This document shows, one piece after another, positions 17,214 through 26,382 of a DNA stretch of 64,000 bases. How positions within the stretch are numbered: the first letter of the stretch is position 1; every line of letters starts with the position of its first letter. This DNA is from Paenibacillus tundrae (GTDB lineage: Bacteria; Bacillota; Bacilli; Paenibacillales; Paenibacillaceae), in assembly GCF_036884255.1 (NCBI RefSeq), contig NZ_CP145605.1, positions 2,294,001 to 2,358,000 of the forward strand, in the 5' to 3' direction. Made by a program: the position numbers and the translations under genes. Below the pieces are notes generated by a model. The model saw only the letters and a list, made by a program, of their open reading frames with translations. It did not search any database and had not been told where the DNA came from.

Positions 17214-18743
17214 TTGGTTAAAACATTAAAAGTATGGCCGCGACTTGCGGCGGCAGTCATGGCACTGAGTCTCGTGCTTGCAGGCTGTTCAACGGACAAG
17301 AGCGGAACAACAACGCCTGGGGCAGAAGGCGGAGGTGCAGCAGAAGGTGGAGGGAAGCCTTATGAAGTCACGCTGTATTATCCAGGAACACCACAGAAGG
17401 ATGTTGCCTTGGTGGAAGCTGAGATCAATAAAAAGATGGAACCGAAAATCGGAGCAACGCTTAAGATTAATGCGATCGACTGGGGACAATGGGACAACAA
17501 GTTGAATCTGATGATATCCTCCGGTGAGAAGTCAGACATTATCTTCACAGCAGCGTGGCAGAACTACACAGTTAATGTTGCCAAAGGAGCTTTCCTGCCG
17601 CTGAACGATCTGCTTGAAGAGCATGGTCAGGACATTAAGAAAAATCTAGACCCAGCCTTCCTTGAGGGTTCACAAGTAGATGGGGTCAACTATGGTGTGC
17701 CAACGAATAAGGAACTTGCGGCAACGCGTGGTGTGCTTGTGCGTCAGGATCTAGCTGACAAATACAAGTTGGACTTAGCGGCTGTGAAAACTTGGGCAGA
17801 CCTAGAGCCTTTGCTCAAAACCATTAAGGAAAATGAACCAGGCATCACACCGTTCTACATGTCCAATACCAACGGTAATGGATTGTTAGAAAATCTGGAT
17901 TGGGATTACCTTGGAGATGCATCTGTACCAGGTGTTATCTCGAAGACAGCAGGCTCCACAACGGTATTAAACGAAGTGGAGACGGCAGAATTCAAGGAAG
18001 CTGCTGAACTTGCCCGTAAGTGGTACCAAGCAGGATATATCAATAGTGATGCAGCGACATCCAATGTGTTCCCGAAAGACCAAGCCAAAGCAGGCAAAGC
18101 ATTCATGTGGACAGACGGTATGAAGCCAGGTAAAGATAAGGAAGAGGAAGGCTATGTTGGCTTCCCGCTCACACAGATCGAAATGACTCAACCAACAATT
18201 ACAACGGGTGATGCTTCCGGTGCGATGCTTGCAATCTCTCGCTCTTCTGAGCAACCAGAGAAAGCGATGCAAGTGATCAACCTGTTGCACTCTGATAAAG
18301 AAATTAATAACTTGCTTAATTTCGGTATTGAAGGTCAGCATTATGTCAAAAAAGACGGAGCAGAAAACATCATCACACTGCCTGACGGCGTAGATGCGAA
18401 CAGCCGCACTTACAACCCAGGTGCACAATGGCAACTCGGTAATCAATTCCTGAACTTCCTCTGGGATAATGAAGACCCTCAGAAATGGGAGAAATTCAAA
18501 GAATTTAATGCCAAGGGTGTGAAGTCTCCTGCCTTAGGATTTACGTTCAACAGCCAATCGGTCAAAAATGAAATTGCTGCGGTGAACAATGTGAACAAAC
18601 AGTTTAAACCAGGTATGACATCTGGAGCAGTAGATCCAAACGAGATGATCCCTAAATACTTGGAAAAACTGAAAGCCGCAGGAATTGATAAGATCATTGC
18701 AGCGAAACAGGAACAACTGGATGCATTCCTCTCCAAAAAATAA
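17214..18743 (+). CDS. Extracellular solute-binding lipoprotein, LplA-like (module 1)
   Basis: A 509-aa sugar-binding lipoprotein. Residues 1-25 form a lipoprotein signal with lipobox L-V-L-A-G-C, the Cys near residue 25 being the lipid anchor. A Gly-rich spacer follows, then a family 1-type binding domain, and the last 140 residues resemble the DUF3502 extension of LplA proteins. The start is TTG with GGGAGGGG nine bases upstream. It is the last gene of module 1 and is followed by a terminator. The ligand is likely an oligosaccharide, but the sequence does not say which. Placing the binding protein last is the reverse of module 2. Confidence 0.9.
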   Translation: MVKTLKVWPRLAAAVMALSLVLAGCSTDKSGTTTPGAEGGGAAEGGGKPYEVTLYYPGTPQKDVALVEAEINKKMEPKIGATLKINAIDWGQWDNKLNLMISSGEKSDIIFTAAWQNYTVNVAKGAFLPLNDLLEEHGQDIKKNLDPAFLEGSQVDGVNYGVPTNKELAATRGVLVRQDLADKYKLDLAAVKTWADLEPLLKTIKENEPGITPFYMSNTNGNGLLENLDWDYLGDASVPGVISKTAGSTTVLNEVETAEFKEAAELARKWYQAGYINSDAATSNVFPKDQAKAGKAFMWTDGMKPGKDKEEEGYVGFPLTQIEMTQPTITTGDASGAMLAISRSSEQPEKAMQVINLLHSDKEINNLLNFGIEGQHYVKKDGAENIITLPDGVDANSRTYNPGAQWQLGNQFLNFLWDNEDPQKWEKFKEFNAKGVKSPALGFTFNSQSVKNEIAAVNNVNKQFKPGMTSGAVDPNEMIPKYLEKLKAAGIDKIIAAKQEQLDAFLSKK

Positions 18744-18817
18744 TTTAGTAGGTAAACGAACCAAGCCATAAGCAGATTTTGATGATCTGCAGAATGCTTA
18801 CAGAGTTTACCCATGCA

Positions 18818-18852
18818 GACATCTTCGGTACAAAACCGAGGATGTCTTTTTG
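18818..18852 (+). terminator. Terminator after the module 1 binding protein
   Basis: Stem gacatcttcggt pairs with accgaggatgtc around a short acaa turn and runs into five T residues. Confidence 0.85.
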
Positions 18853-18899
18853 TCGTTTGATACATGCATTTGGATTGTTAATGATAATTAGGAAAAATA

Positions 18900-18908
18900 T
18901 GATATAAT
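18900..18908 (+). promoter_or_regulatory. Extended -10 TGaTATAAT
   Basis: A perfect extended -10 sits 26 bp before the GTG of the following membrane protein gene. No good -35 is present at 17-bp spacing, which extended -10 promoters can tolerate. Confidence 0.5.
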
Positions 18909-18934
18909 CAGGTGGTTGATTAGGGGGTGTTTAT

Positions 18935-19633
18935 GTGTCGAGGGCGAAACTCACGTTCTCAATCATTTTTTTGCTATTTTCGATCATTTTTACCTTCAAC
19001 CATCATCTAGGCTTCTCGGTAGGCGATACGATATTGAGTAAAGTGGGATTGTTACCTTATACAACGACATATGTTAGAGGTGTTCATATCACGCTTTTTA
19101 TAGGTCTGGGCATGCTGGTCTGTAGTTATTTCATTACACGTAAATTGTTGGGGTCATCGTTCCCACGACTTGCCAGCAAGTTATGGTTGATGGTCTTGGT
19201 CATTGTTCTTAGCTATTCCTTCATCACGGATAAAGTTATGTACGTCGTCAAATGGAATGCAACGGGAACCAATGCCGTTTCTTATGTACAAAACCAAAGT
19301 TCGTGCATGTACGATGTAGTTGATGATGGCGATACCTTAGCGAGCTGTTATCTAATCATCAAAAACTACAGTGGACAACTCGTGGTTGCTATGGTCAAAC
19401 CTGATCTTGCACGTAGTTACAGAAATCAAGATGATCCTCTCTACGAATCGTTAAGCTCTGTTGAGCTGAAGCCTGTGCGCATTGAGATTGAACCCCGTAG
19501 TACCTTTGCGGGTCAGCTTGCATTTAGCGGTCTAGCAGGATCACCACTCCCTTTTCAAGGCAAATTACATGATATTGTGCTTGATATCGGGATTGAAGGG
19601 CAGAATATCGTATTTGATTATGAGATGCCTTAG
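18935..19633 (+). CDS. Unrecognised membrane protein with three N-terminal helices
   Basis: I do not recognise this 232-aa protein. Three hydrophobic helices occupy residues 1-100 (L-T-F-S-I-I-F-L-L-F-S-I-I-F, I-T-L-F-I-G-L-G-M-L-V, L-W-L-M-V-L-V-I-V-L-S). The remaining 130 residues are hydrophilic, beta-rich in appearance, contain two Cys (S-S-C-M-Y and L-A-S-C-Y, 15 residues apart) that could form a disulfide, and probably lie outside the cell. The start is GTG with AGGGGG upstream. It sits alone between the two YesMN modules, with its own candidate promoter and terminator, so it may have nothing to do with sugar uptake. Confidence 0.7.
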   Translation: MSRAKLTFSIIFLLFSIIFTFNHHLGFSVGDTILSKVGLLPYTTTYVRGVHITLFIGLGMLVCSYFITRKLLGSSFPRLASKLWLMVLVIVLSYSFITDKVMYVVKWNATGTNAVSYVQNQSSCMYDVVDDGDTLASCYLIIKNYSGQLVVAMVKPDLARSYRNQDDPLYESLSSVELKPVRIEIEPRSTFAGQLAFSGLAGSPLPFQGKLHDIVLDIGIEGQNIVFDYEMP

Positions 19634-19682
19634 CAGCATAGAATACATACATACATAATTTCCATTACAATGGATTAAGAAG

Positions 19683-19706
19683 GGTCGGCGAAAGCCGGCT
19701 TTTTTG
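19683..19706 (+). terminator. Terminator after the orphan membrane protein
   Basis: Stem GTCGGC-gaaa-GCCGGC followed by six T residues. The remaining gap to yesM2 holds the motif and cre-like site listed next. Confidence 0.75.
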
Positions 19707-19725
19707 GATTATATAGCTAGAATTA

Positions 19726-19740
19726 GTGCAGAAATATTGA
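19726..19740 (+). promoter_or_regulatory. Motif GTGCAGAAATATTGA before yesM2, candidate YesN2 site
   Basis: Fourteen of these 15 bases recur at 23439-23453 before the module 2 binding-protein gene. A TATAGT hexamer at 19802-19807 is a possible -10 some 60 bp downstream. Confidence 0.5.
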
Positions 19741-19763
19741 ATTTGTGACCTGTACCTTAGGCT

Positions 19764-19777
19764 TGGAAACGCTTACG
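19764..19777 (+). promoter_or_regulatory. cre-like site before yesM2
   Basis: TGGAAACGCTTACG matches the cre consensus at 12 of 14 positions (third and last bases deviate) and has the strong core AACGCTTA. Weaker than the site before yesM1. Confidence 0.4.
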
Positions 19778-19936
19778 ATGGAGAGTGAGTTACTCTGCTT
19801 GTATAGTAAGAAGGGTGTAAGAAAGTGATGATGTGAAAACGGATCAGGTGAGAGTACGAAAATAATCATTTATGTTTATAGCATGTATAGCTAAAATAGA
19901 TGTCACTGACAATTTGAGACAAGGTGAGATGAGAAA

Positions 19937-21706
19937 ATGTCATATCGGACAAACCTATTTTCCAAGATGGTTATTTTGATTTTAATTATGTTAATTCCTG
20001 TCGTATTGCTCTATTGGTATTCCAATCACAAAACAACAGCTGTGCTTCGGGATGAGCTCAATCGCTCAAACAGCAATCAGCTTGAGTTCTTTCAGAATCA
20101 GGTGAACACACATATTGAATTGTTATCATCTTGGCCGAATCTGCTCATTCATGATCCCGATATAGCTAGCTTTCGACGGATCTTTGCAGATAGCTCGTAT
20201 TTTGATCTGGATACCATCAATCTGGTAAAACGAATCCAGAATAAGTTAAGCATTCAGGAGAGCTCCTCTAACTGGGAGACAAAATTGTACTTATACTCAC
20301 CTTCCTTGGGCAGGGTTGTATCTGAACGTGACGCCCGCTCATATGACAAGCTGTCCTTACAGAATTCAATCTCTTCAGGCTGGGACGTACGCCGAATTGC
20401 TGGTGTAGCAGGAGAGGACGATCGCTTCATGTTCAGCTGGATTACGGTATCGCCCTATGGGATTAGTGACCCGGCAGTGAATGCCGAAACGATCATTAAA
20501 CTGGAGTTTGATAGCAGCAACATCCGTGACATGTTAGACAAGTTTAAGGATGACGGAAGGCATGATCCCTTCTATTATCGCGAAGATGCAGGGGTGATCT
20601 ATAATCGTACCTCGGATCGAACGCTAACCGGCCAACTTATTAATCAGTTGTCCATTCATCAGCTGAAGGATGTGGACAATCGAACTGTTGTTATTGATGG
20701 GGAGCCTTACATGGTCAACACGGTGAAATCAAGCACAACAGGCTGGTATCTGGTAGATTATATGCCGCTGTCAGCGATTTTGAAGCCGATCCATCAATCG
20801 AATCTATTATTTTATTCCTCGATGCTCTGCCTATTTCTAATGAGTTTTCTGGCAGCGTATATGTTATATGTTCAGGTACAGGTTCCGGTGAAGCAGCTGA
20901 TTCGTGGTTTCCAACGCTTGAAGCAGGAGGATTATTCTGTTCGTATTCAGCCTAAAGGACGTAATGAATTTAGCTTCCTGTCCGAACGGTTCAATTCAAT
21001 GGTAGATCAGATTCAGCAGTTGTTTGAACATGTGTATTTGGAACGAATTCATGTGCGTGAAGCTAGGCTGAAGCAGCTACAGTCACAGATTAATCCGCAT
21101 TTCTTCTATAACTGCTTCTCCTTTATTACTAGTATGGCTAAGCTCAAACGGGTGGATGCCGTCGTGGCGATGTCCCATAATCTGTCTAGATATTATCGTT
21201 ATACAACGAGACAGGAACGGGATGTCGTACCACTTACAGAGGAGATCGAATTCGTAAATTGTTACTTAGAAATTCAGAAGATGCGTATGGATCGCATTCA
21301 CTACACCATTGACTTATCCGAAGATATACTGCTGCAGGAAGTTCCGCCACTGATTGTTCAGCCATTGGTAGAGAACGCGGTGATTCATGGGATTGAAGCA
21401 AGTGCTGAAGCGGGAGAGATCAAGATCACGGGGGAATGCCGAGATGGCATGATGATCCTTCAGGTCGAGGATGATGGTCAGGGGATGAATGCAGAAGGGC
21501 GAGAAGCTCTGCTGTTAAAACTCAGAGGAACGATGGATCAGGAAATGGGCTGTGGCCTGTGGAATGTGAACCAGCGTTTGCAGCTGAGATATGGTGAGAA
21601 GGCAGGTCTTCATATTGAAGAATCTCAGCTTGGCGGATTGCAAGTGACGTTAAGATGGTCTGTGGGTGCAGAGAAAATACCAGCATTACAGGCGCCGATG
21701 GATTAA
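19937..21706 (+). CDS. Sensor histidine kinase, YesM family (pair 2)
   Basis: A 589-aa membrane kinase, paralogous to the pair 1 kinase. N-terminal helix M-V-I-L-I-L-I-M-L-I-P-V-V-L-L, extracellular sensor of about 250 residues, second helix L-L-F-Y-S-S-M-L-C-L-F-L-M-S-F-L near residues 290-305, HAMP, then Q-S-Q-I-N-P-H-F-F-Y-N-C with the phospho-acceptor His near residue 388. The ATP-binding part shows P-L-V-E-N-A-V-I-H-G and D-D-G-Q-G-M. AAGGTGAGATGAG precedes the ATG. Its regulator gene follows after 78 bp, and the galactan genes lie just downstream, so galactan oligosaccharides or the loaded binding protein are the probable signal (inference). Confidence 0.93.
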   Translation: MSYRTNLFSKMVILILIMLIPVVLLYWYSNHKTTAVLRDELNRSNSNQLEFFQNQVNTHIELLSSWPNLLIHDPDIASFRRIFADSSYFDLDTINLVKRIQNKLSIQESSSNWETKLYLYSPSLGRVVSERDARSYDKLSLQNSISSGWDVRRIAGVAGEDDRFMFSWITVSPYGISDPAVNAETIIKLEFDSSNIRDMLDKFKDDGRHDPFYYREDAGVIYNRTSDRTLTGQLINQLSIHQLKDVDNRTVVIDGEPYMVNTVKSSTTGWYLVDYMPLSAILKPIHQSNLLFYSSMLCLFLMSFLAAYMLYVQVQVPVKQLIRGFQRLKQEDYSVRIQPKGRNEFSFLSERFNSMVDQIQQLFEHVYLERIHVREARLKQLQSQINPHFFYNCFSFITSMAKLKRVDAVVAMSHNLSRYYRYTTRQERDVVPLTEEIEFVNCYLEIQKMRMDRIHYTIDLSEDILLQEVPPLIVQPLVENAVIHGIEASAEAGEIKITGECRDGMMILQVEDDGQGMNAEGREALLLKLRGTMDQEMGCGLWNVNQRLQLRYGEKAGLHIEESQLGGLQVTLRWSVGAEKIPALQAPMD

Positions 21707-21784
21707 GAGTAGATGTGATGTAGGACTATGACGATGTGCTATGAGAGCTAAGAATTGCAGCGTTGAAGATGAGGAGTGTGCAAA

Positions 21785-23404
21785 TTGATTGATATTTTAT
21801 TGGTGGATGATGAGACGTATGTAACAGAAAGTCTGGAACTGACGATCCCTTGGGGTGAGCTTGGGGTAACGACAGTGTTTCGTGCTGCTTCTGCAAAAGA
21901 AGCATTAGACATTATGGAAGAAAATGCAGTGGACATTGTAGTGACAGATATTCGTATGCCAGGCATGTCGGGACTGGATCTTGTTGCAGAAGTCAGTACC
22001 CGATGGTCGCATATCCGTTGTATTTTGTTAACAGGTCATAGTGATTTTGAATATGCGAAAAAGGCAATTCAGTTGCAGGCTGCCGATTATATACTCAAAC
22101 CAGTTAATGATGATGAATTCATGGCATCCGTATCCGCAGCGATCACGTCACTTCGAGATGAATGGGATGAATTCGATAAATATCACCGCTTGTTATATAG
22201 CCGCAAGTCCGATTACAAAATTTTGCGCGAAAATTTGATGCATGATCTATTGTTAGGCCGTGAGATTACAGCTCGGGCACTCGGTGAACAGTTGCAACAG
22301 TACGAAATTCAAATGGAACCAGAACAACCAGCTGTTATGATGTTAATTCGCCTTGCCGGTCGATTCTCAAGTATGGATCAACAATCATTAGATCTGATGG
22401 ATTTTGCAGTGGGAAATATCGCGGAAGAGGTGTTTGGTCCACAATTTAATGTTTGGTTTGGTCATGGCCCTCATGAATGCCTAGTCATGTTGATACAGCA
22501 TCAGAACTTAAACGGAGTCGAAGTGATGACTCAGGACGAGATTAAGGAACCTACCGCTACCTTCAGGGAGCATGTCATTCGATATTTGCAGGGAGATATC
22601 TCTATGGTCGTAACGCAGCCCTTTGCTTTTGAAGAACTAACGACGGCTTATCGCCGAGGATTAGGCTCACTTGTGCTTACCGGACCCGAGGAGAATATGA
22701 TTCAGTATCTCGATACGAACACGACCAAGCGCTCTGATAATGATGCGCAGGCATTGGATGAGCTATACAAACCGCCAGTTCTGCCTCAGTTGCTGGAAAC
22801 CAAACAGTGGGATGCAGCCGCACGTAAGCTTGATGCTGTATTTGATGAGGCAGAGCGTGTGCGATTGTCACGAGAGCATGTCTATGAGATGTATTTATCT
22901 GTAACGAATGCATTTATGTATATTGCGCATAAGCAGGGGCATCTCGTACATGAGATTGATCATGCCGGCTTTGACTTACTATTGGCACATCAGCTGATTC
23001 AATCACCCGAGAAGCTGCGCCGCTGGGCAACAGAAATGTTAACCAAGCTCCAAGAAGAACTATCGGATCAAGAAGGAACACAGAGCCGAAGACATGTTAT
23101 TAAACAAGTCCAAGAGCTAGTCACCCGTGAAACAGGGCAAGAGTTATCTGTGAAGATGATTGCGGACAAAGTGTACTTGCATCCAGTATACCTTTCCAAA
23201 ATCTATAAGGCAGAAACAGGAGAGGGTCTAGGGGACTATATGATTCGCATGCGCATGGAGCGTGCACTGTATCTATTGAAAAATACGAATAAAAAGATAT
23301 ACGAGATTACGAGTGAGCTTGGGTATCAAAATCCGCAATATTTCAGCAAAATGTTTAAAAAACATTACGGGATGACCCCAAACGAGTATCGAGATCAGTC
23401 GTAA
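21785..23404 (+). CDS. Response regulator, YesN family with AraC-type DNA-binding domain (pair 2)
   Basis: A 539-aa regulator with receiver domain (L-V-D-D-E, phospho-acceptor Asp near residue 55 in V-T-D-I-R-M-P-G-M-S-G, K-P-V-N), a long linker, and a C-terminal AraC domain carrying H-P-V-Y-L-S-K-I-Y-K-A-E-T-G and L-G-Y-Q-N-P-Q-Y-F-S-K-M-F-K-K-H-Y-G-M-T-P. The frame opens at GTG 21776, but that codon overlaps the GAGGAG ribosome site, so the TTG at 21785 (8-base spacing) is taken as the start. It very likely activates the module 2 operon, whose first promoter has a good -10 but no -35. Confidence 0.92.
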   Translation: MIDILLVDDETYVTESLELTIPWGELGVTTVFRAASAKEALDIMEENAVDIVVTDIRMPGMSGLDLVAEVSTRWSHIRCILLTGHSDFEYAKKAIQLQAADYILKPVNDDEFMASVSAAITSLRDEWDEFDKYHRLLYSRKSDYKILRENLMHDLLLGREITARALGEQLQQYEIQMEPEQPAVMMLIRLAGRFSSMDQQSLDLMDFAVGNIAEEVFGPQFNVWFGHGPHECLVMLIQHQNLNGVEVMTQDEIKEPTATFREHVIRYLQGDISMVVTQPFAFEELTTAYRRGLGSLVLTGPEENMIQYLDTNTTKRSDNDAQALDELYKPPVLPQLLETKQWDAAARKLDAVFDEAERVRLSREHVYEMYLSVTNAFMYIAHKQGHLVHEIDHAGFDLLLAHQLIQSPEKLRRWATEMLTKLQEELSDQEGTQSRRHVIKQVQELVTRETGQELSVKMIADKVYLHPVYLSKIYKAETGEGLGDYMIRMRMERALYLLKNTNKKIYEITSELGYQNPQYFSKMFKKHYGMTPNEYRDQS

Positions 23405-23438
23405 TTACAACATGATTCCAGAATATAGGTTGGCAAAG

Positions 23439-23492
23439 GTGCAGAAATCTTGATTTCGTATCATAGGAACAAAGGCCTGGCCAGCCTATAAT
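23439..23492 (+). promoter_or_regulatory. Candidate YesN2 site plus -10 before the module 2 binding-protein gene
   Basis: GTGCAGAAATCTTGA (23439-23453) repeats the motif before yesM2. TATAAT follows at 23487-23492 with no recognisable -35 at 17 bp, the layout expected for an activated promoter. Confidence 0.5.
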
Positions 23493-23527
23493 GAAAGGGT
23501 AACCAAAACGATTGAAGGGGGAACAAC

Positions 23528-25216
23528 ATGAGAGCGCAATCAACGAAAAAGAAATTTTTGTCGCTTCTCGCTACAACGCTGAGTCTGACTGTCGTTCTTG
23601 CAGGATGTTCAGGAGGCAGTGCGGAGGAGAGTGCAGCACCAAGTACATCTGGTGTTCAGAATGAATACAAAGAAAAGTATGACCCAGAGGTAACCATCAC
23701 GACTGCATGGGGGATTGACCCTGAACTGAAATTCAAAAATGGTGAATCCATGGAAAATAACGTAGCGACCAAGTGGGCGAAGGACAAATTCGGCATTAAC
23801 ATTAAATCACTTTGGTCGGTAACGGATACAAACAGTGCGTTTGCAACTAAACTGCGTCTTGCGATGTCTTCAGGGCAAGAAATGCCTGACATTGTAACGA
23901 TCGGCCAGCCAGATAACCTGGTTGCTCAAGATTTGATCGACTCCGGCATGTATCAGGAAGTAGGGCCATTGTTCGATAAATATGCTTCGGACACATGGAA
24001 AGAGGCTATGGCTCAGGATTCAAACGTATGGAATCAGTACAGTCGTGACGGCAAGAGAATGGGAATTCCCGTACTCGACTATGCATACAACAATGATTAC
24101 CTGCTCTGGATTCGTCAAGATTGGTTGGATAAGCTGAACCTTGAAGCACCAAAAACAATTGACGAGCTGGAAGTTGTTATGGAAGCGTTCAAAAACAAAA
24201 ACCCGGACGGTTTGGCTCCGGATAAAGTAACACCACTTAGCATCGGTTTCAAAACATCCATGAACACATGGATGGGAGATCCATCTTGGATCTTCGGTGC
24301 ATACGGCACGCTTCCTACCCAATGGAATGTGGGAGCAGATGGCAAGCTGGAATATGGTTCAATTAACCCAGGCATGAAACAAGGTCTTGTTAAATTGAAT
24401 GAATGGTTGACCAAAGGTTACATCCCTCAAGAAGCAGCACTTTGGGATGAGAACAAAACTGCAGAACCAGCAGTTGCAGGTACAGCGGGTATTATCCCTG
24501 GTCCTTATTGGATGAGTGGCTGGCCATTGGCTGATACAGTGAAGAACGTATCTAGCGCTGTGTGGAAGCCAATTGAAATTCCGGTAGGCCCTGAAGGAAA
24601 AGCAATGCGTCACGGTACGCAATTCGTTAACGGTGTTACGCTGATTAAGAAAGATATGCAGAATCCAGAAGCATTCTTCACATATCAAAACTATCTGTTT
24701 GACAATTATGCTAATCCAGCACCAGGCAGTGAGTATGATAACGGTCTCTTTGAAGGCTATGACTTTGAATTAGATGCAAACGGAAAACAAAAACGATATG
24801 AAGATATTGAAGGCGGGTATGTTAACGTAGTACGTTACTTGCTCGTGCGTGATGGCGCTCGTATTCCAGATGCACAAATGAAAGCCTTGATGAATCTGGC
24901 TGATGGCAAAGAGCCAGAGACGAAGCTTGAAAAAGATGTTGCCGCAAACTATGGTACAGAAACACCTGCCGCAGCTAAAGTGTTGCTTGCGCAGGAAGAT
25001 ATCTCATTCAAAAATATGTTTACTGGCCCTACGACAGCGACAATGAAATCCAAATTGGATTACCTCAACAAAATTGAGAATCAAACCTTCAATGAAATTA
25101 TCTATGGCAAAAATCCGGTAGATTCGTTTGATACGTTTGTTCAAACGTGGAAAGCCGGCGGTGGAGATCAGATCACTCAAGAGGTTAACGAGTGGTATGA
25201 CGGTGTAAGAAAATAA
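23528..25216 (+). CDS. Extracellular solute-binding lipoprotein (module 2, probable galacto-oligosaccharide)
   Basis: A 562-aa sugar-binding lipoprotein. The signal peptide has the charged start M-R-A-Q-S-T-K-K-K and the lipobox V-V-L-A-G-C with the Cys near residue 27; a Ser/Gly-rich tether follows. The rest is the large two-lobed binding fold seen in LplA/YtcQ proteins. GAAGGGGGAAC precedes the ATG. The downstream GH53 and GH42 genes suggest that the ligand is a beta-1,4-galactan or arabinogalactan fragment. A terminator after the stop would leave this gene more highly expressed than the permeases, a common way to supply binding protein in excess. Confidence 0.9.
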   Translation: MRAQSTKKKFLSLLATTLSLTVVLAGCSGGSAEESAAPSTSGVQNEYKEKYDPEVTITTAWGIDPELKFKNGESMENNVATKWAKDKFGINIKSLWSVTDTNSAFATKLRLAMSSGQEMPDIVTIGQPDNLVAQDLIDSGMYQEVGPLFDKYASDTWKEAMAQDSNVWNQYSRDGKRMGIPVLDYAYNNDYLLWIRQDWLDKLNLEAPKTIDELEVVMEAFKNKNPDGLAPDKVTPLSIGFKTSMNTWMGDPSWIFGAYGTLPTQWNVGADGKLEYGSINPGMKQGLVKLNEWLTKGYIPQEAALWDENKTAEPAVAGTAGIIPGPYWMSGWPLADTVKNVSSAVWKPIEIPVGPEGKAMRHGTQFVNGVTLIKKDMQNPEAFFTYQNYLFDNYANPAPGSEYDNGLFEGYDFELDANGKQKRYEDIEGGYVNVVRYLLVRDGARIPDAQMKALMNLADGKEPETKLEKDVAANYGTETPAAAKVLLAQEDISFKNMFTGPTTATMKSKLDYLNKIENQTFNEIIYGKNPVDSFDTFVQTWKAGGGDQITQEVNEWYDGVRK

Positions 25217-25227
25217 GGTTTTAACCA

Positions 25228-25266
25228 GCGCGCAGGCTACTTGTAGTCTGCGCGTTTTTTTGTTTT
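25228..25266 (+). terminator. Terminator between binding-protein and permease genes
   Basis: Stem CGCGCAG/CTGCGCG extended by gcta/tagt pairs, followed by seven T residues and, after one G, seven more. Strong, so read-through into the permeases may be limited. Confidence 0.85.
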
Positions 25267-25377
25267 TTTGAGAGGATAGGAAGACGTCATTCATGGAAAT
25301 TGGTTCCAAGACACATGAAGCTTTGTATGGTTCTAAAGTAGTTGCTTTTGTGCCATTTATATTGCTTTTATGCGCTG

Positions 25378-25405
25378 TTTGAGTGCCTCAAAAGCTTGAT
25401 ATAAT
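25378..25405 (+). promoter_or_regulatory. Candidate promoter of the module 2 permease operon
   Basis: A perfect extended -10 TGaTATAAT (25397-25405) with a weak -35 TTTGAG (25378-25383, 16-bp spacer). It lies 58 bp before the permease ATG. Confidence 0.5.
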
Positions 25406-25462
25406 CGCATTATAAGCCACTCAGGGAGTACTTGAGTAGGAAGAACTACAGGGGGAGCAATC

Positions 25463-26353
25463 ATGAGAACTTTGAAACGTACTTGGCCATTCCACGTAAT
25501 GCTGCTGCCAGCCATCATCTTTCTGATCATCTTCAGTTATGTGCCTATGGGCGGGATCGTTATGGCATTTCAGAACTATAAGCCATGGCTTGGAATTAGT
25601 GGCTCCGATTGGGTCGGATTGGACAACTTTAGATACTTGTTTGAACGTGAGGACAGCTTGCAGGTTATCTGGAATACATTAATCATTGCTGTGCTCAAAC
25701 TGATCTTTAACTTATGTGTACCGTTTGTGTTTGCGATCCTGTTGAACGAGGTTCGTAAGATGGCTATTCAGCGGACCATTCAAACGTTGGTATATCTGCC
25801 TCACTTCTTGTCTTGGGTTATCCTGGGCGGGATTTTGCTAGACTTGTTGTCAACTGGAGGATTGGTTAACCGAGTATTGGGAAGCTTCGGACTCGGACCA
25901 TACTTCTTCCTAGGAGATAACAGCTTGTTCCGACCAACGATCATTCTAACGGATGTGTGGAAGGAATTCGGTTATAACATGATTGTCTTTCTGGCTGCAC
26001 TTGCTGGTATCAACCCGGCGCTATATGAAGCAGCTGAGATCGATGGAGCGAATCGTTGGAAGCAAACCCTTCATATCACCGTTCCGTCTCTCGTACCGAT
26101 GCTGATGGTTGTTGGAACACTGGCACTGGGAAATGTATTGAATGCCGGTTTCGACCAGATTTTCAACTTGTACAACCCGCTCGTGTATCAAACAGGAGAC
26201 ATCATCGATACATTCGTATATCGCTCGGCACTGGAAAATGGAGAGATGGGCTTCGCTACTGCGATTGGATTGTTTAAATCCGTCATCAGTATGGTGCTGA
26301 TCCTCGTATCGTACAGCTTAGCCAAGAAGTATGCCGGATACCGCATATTCTAA
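25463..26353 (+). CDS. ABC transporter permease, LplB type (module 2)
   Basis: A 296-aa permease with six membrane segments; the first is V-M-L-L-P-A-I-I-F-L-I-I-F-S-Y-V-P. The EAA loop is E-A-A-E-I-D-G-A-N-R-W-K-Q near residue 191. AGGGGGAGCAATC precedes the ATG. The partner permease begins 29 bp after the stop. Together with the 23.5-kb lipoprotein it forms an importer lacking its own ATPase, as is common for LplABC systems that share MsmX. Confidence 0.92.
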   Translation: MRTLKRTWPFHVMLLPAIIFLIIFSYVPMGGIVMAFQNYKPWLGISGSDWVGLDNFRYLFEREDSLQVIWNTLIIAVLKLIFNLCVPFVFAILLNEVRKMAIQRTIQTLVYLPHFLSWVILGGILLDLLSTGGLVNRVLGSFGLGPYFFLGDNSLFRPTIILTDVWKEFGYNMIVFLAALAGINPALYEAAEIDGANRWKQTLHITVPSLVPMLMVVGTLALGNVLNAGFDQIFNLYNPLVYQTGDIIDTFVYRSALENGEMGFATAIGLFKSVISMVLILVSYSLAKKYAGYRIF

Positions 26354-26382
26354 TCGAATGAACAGAGAAGGAAGGGACTACG

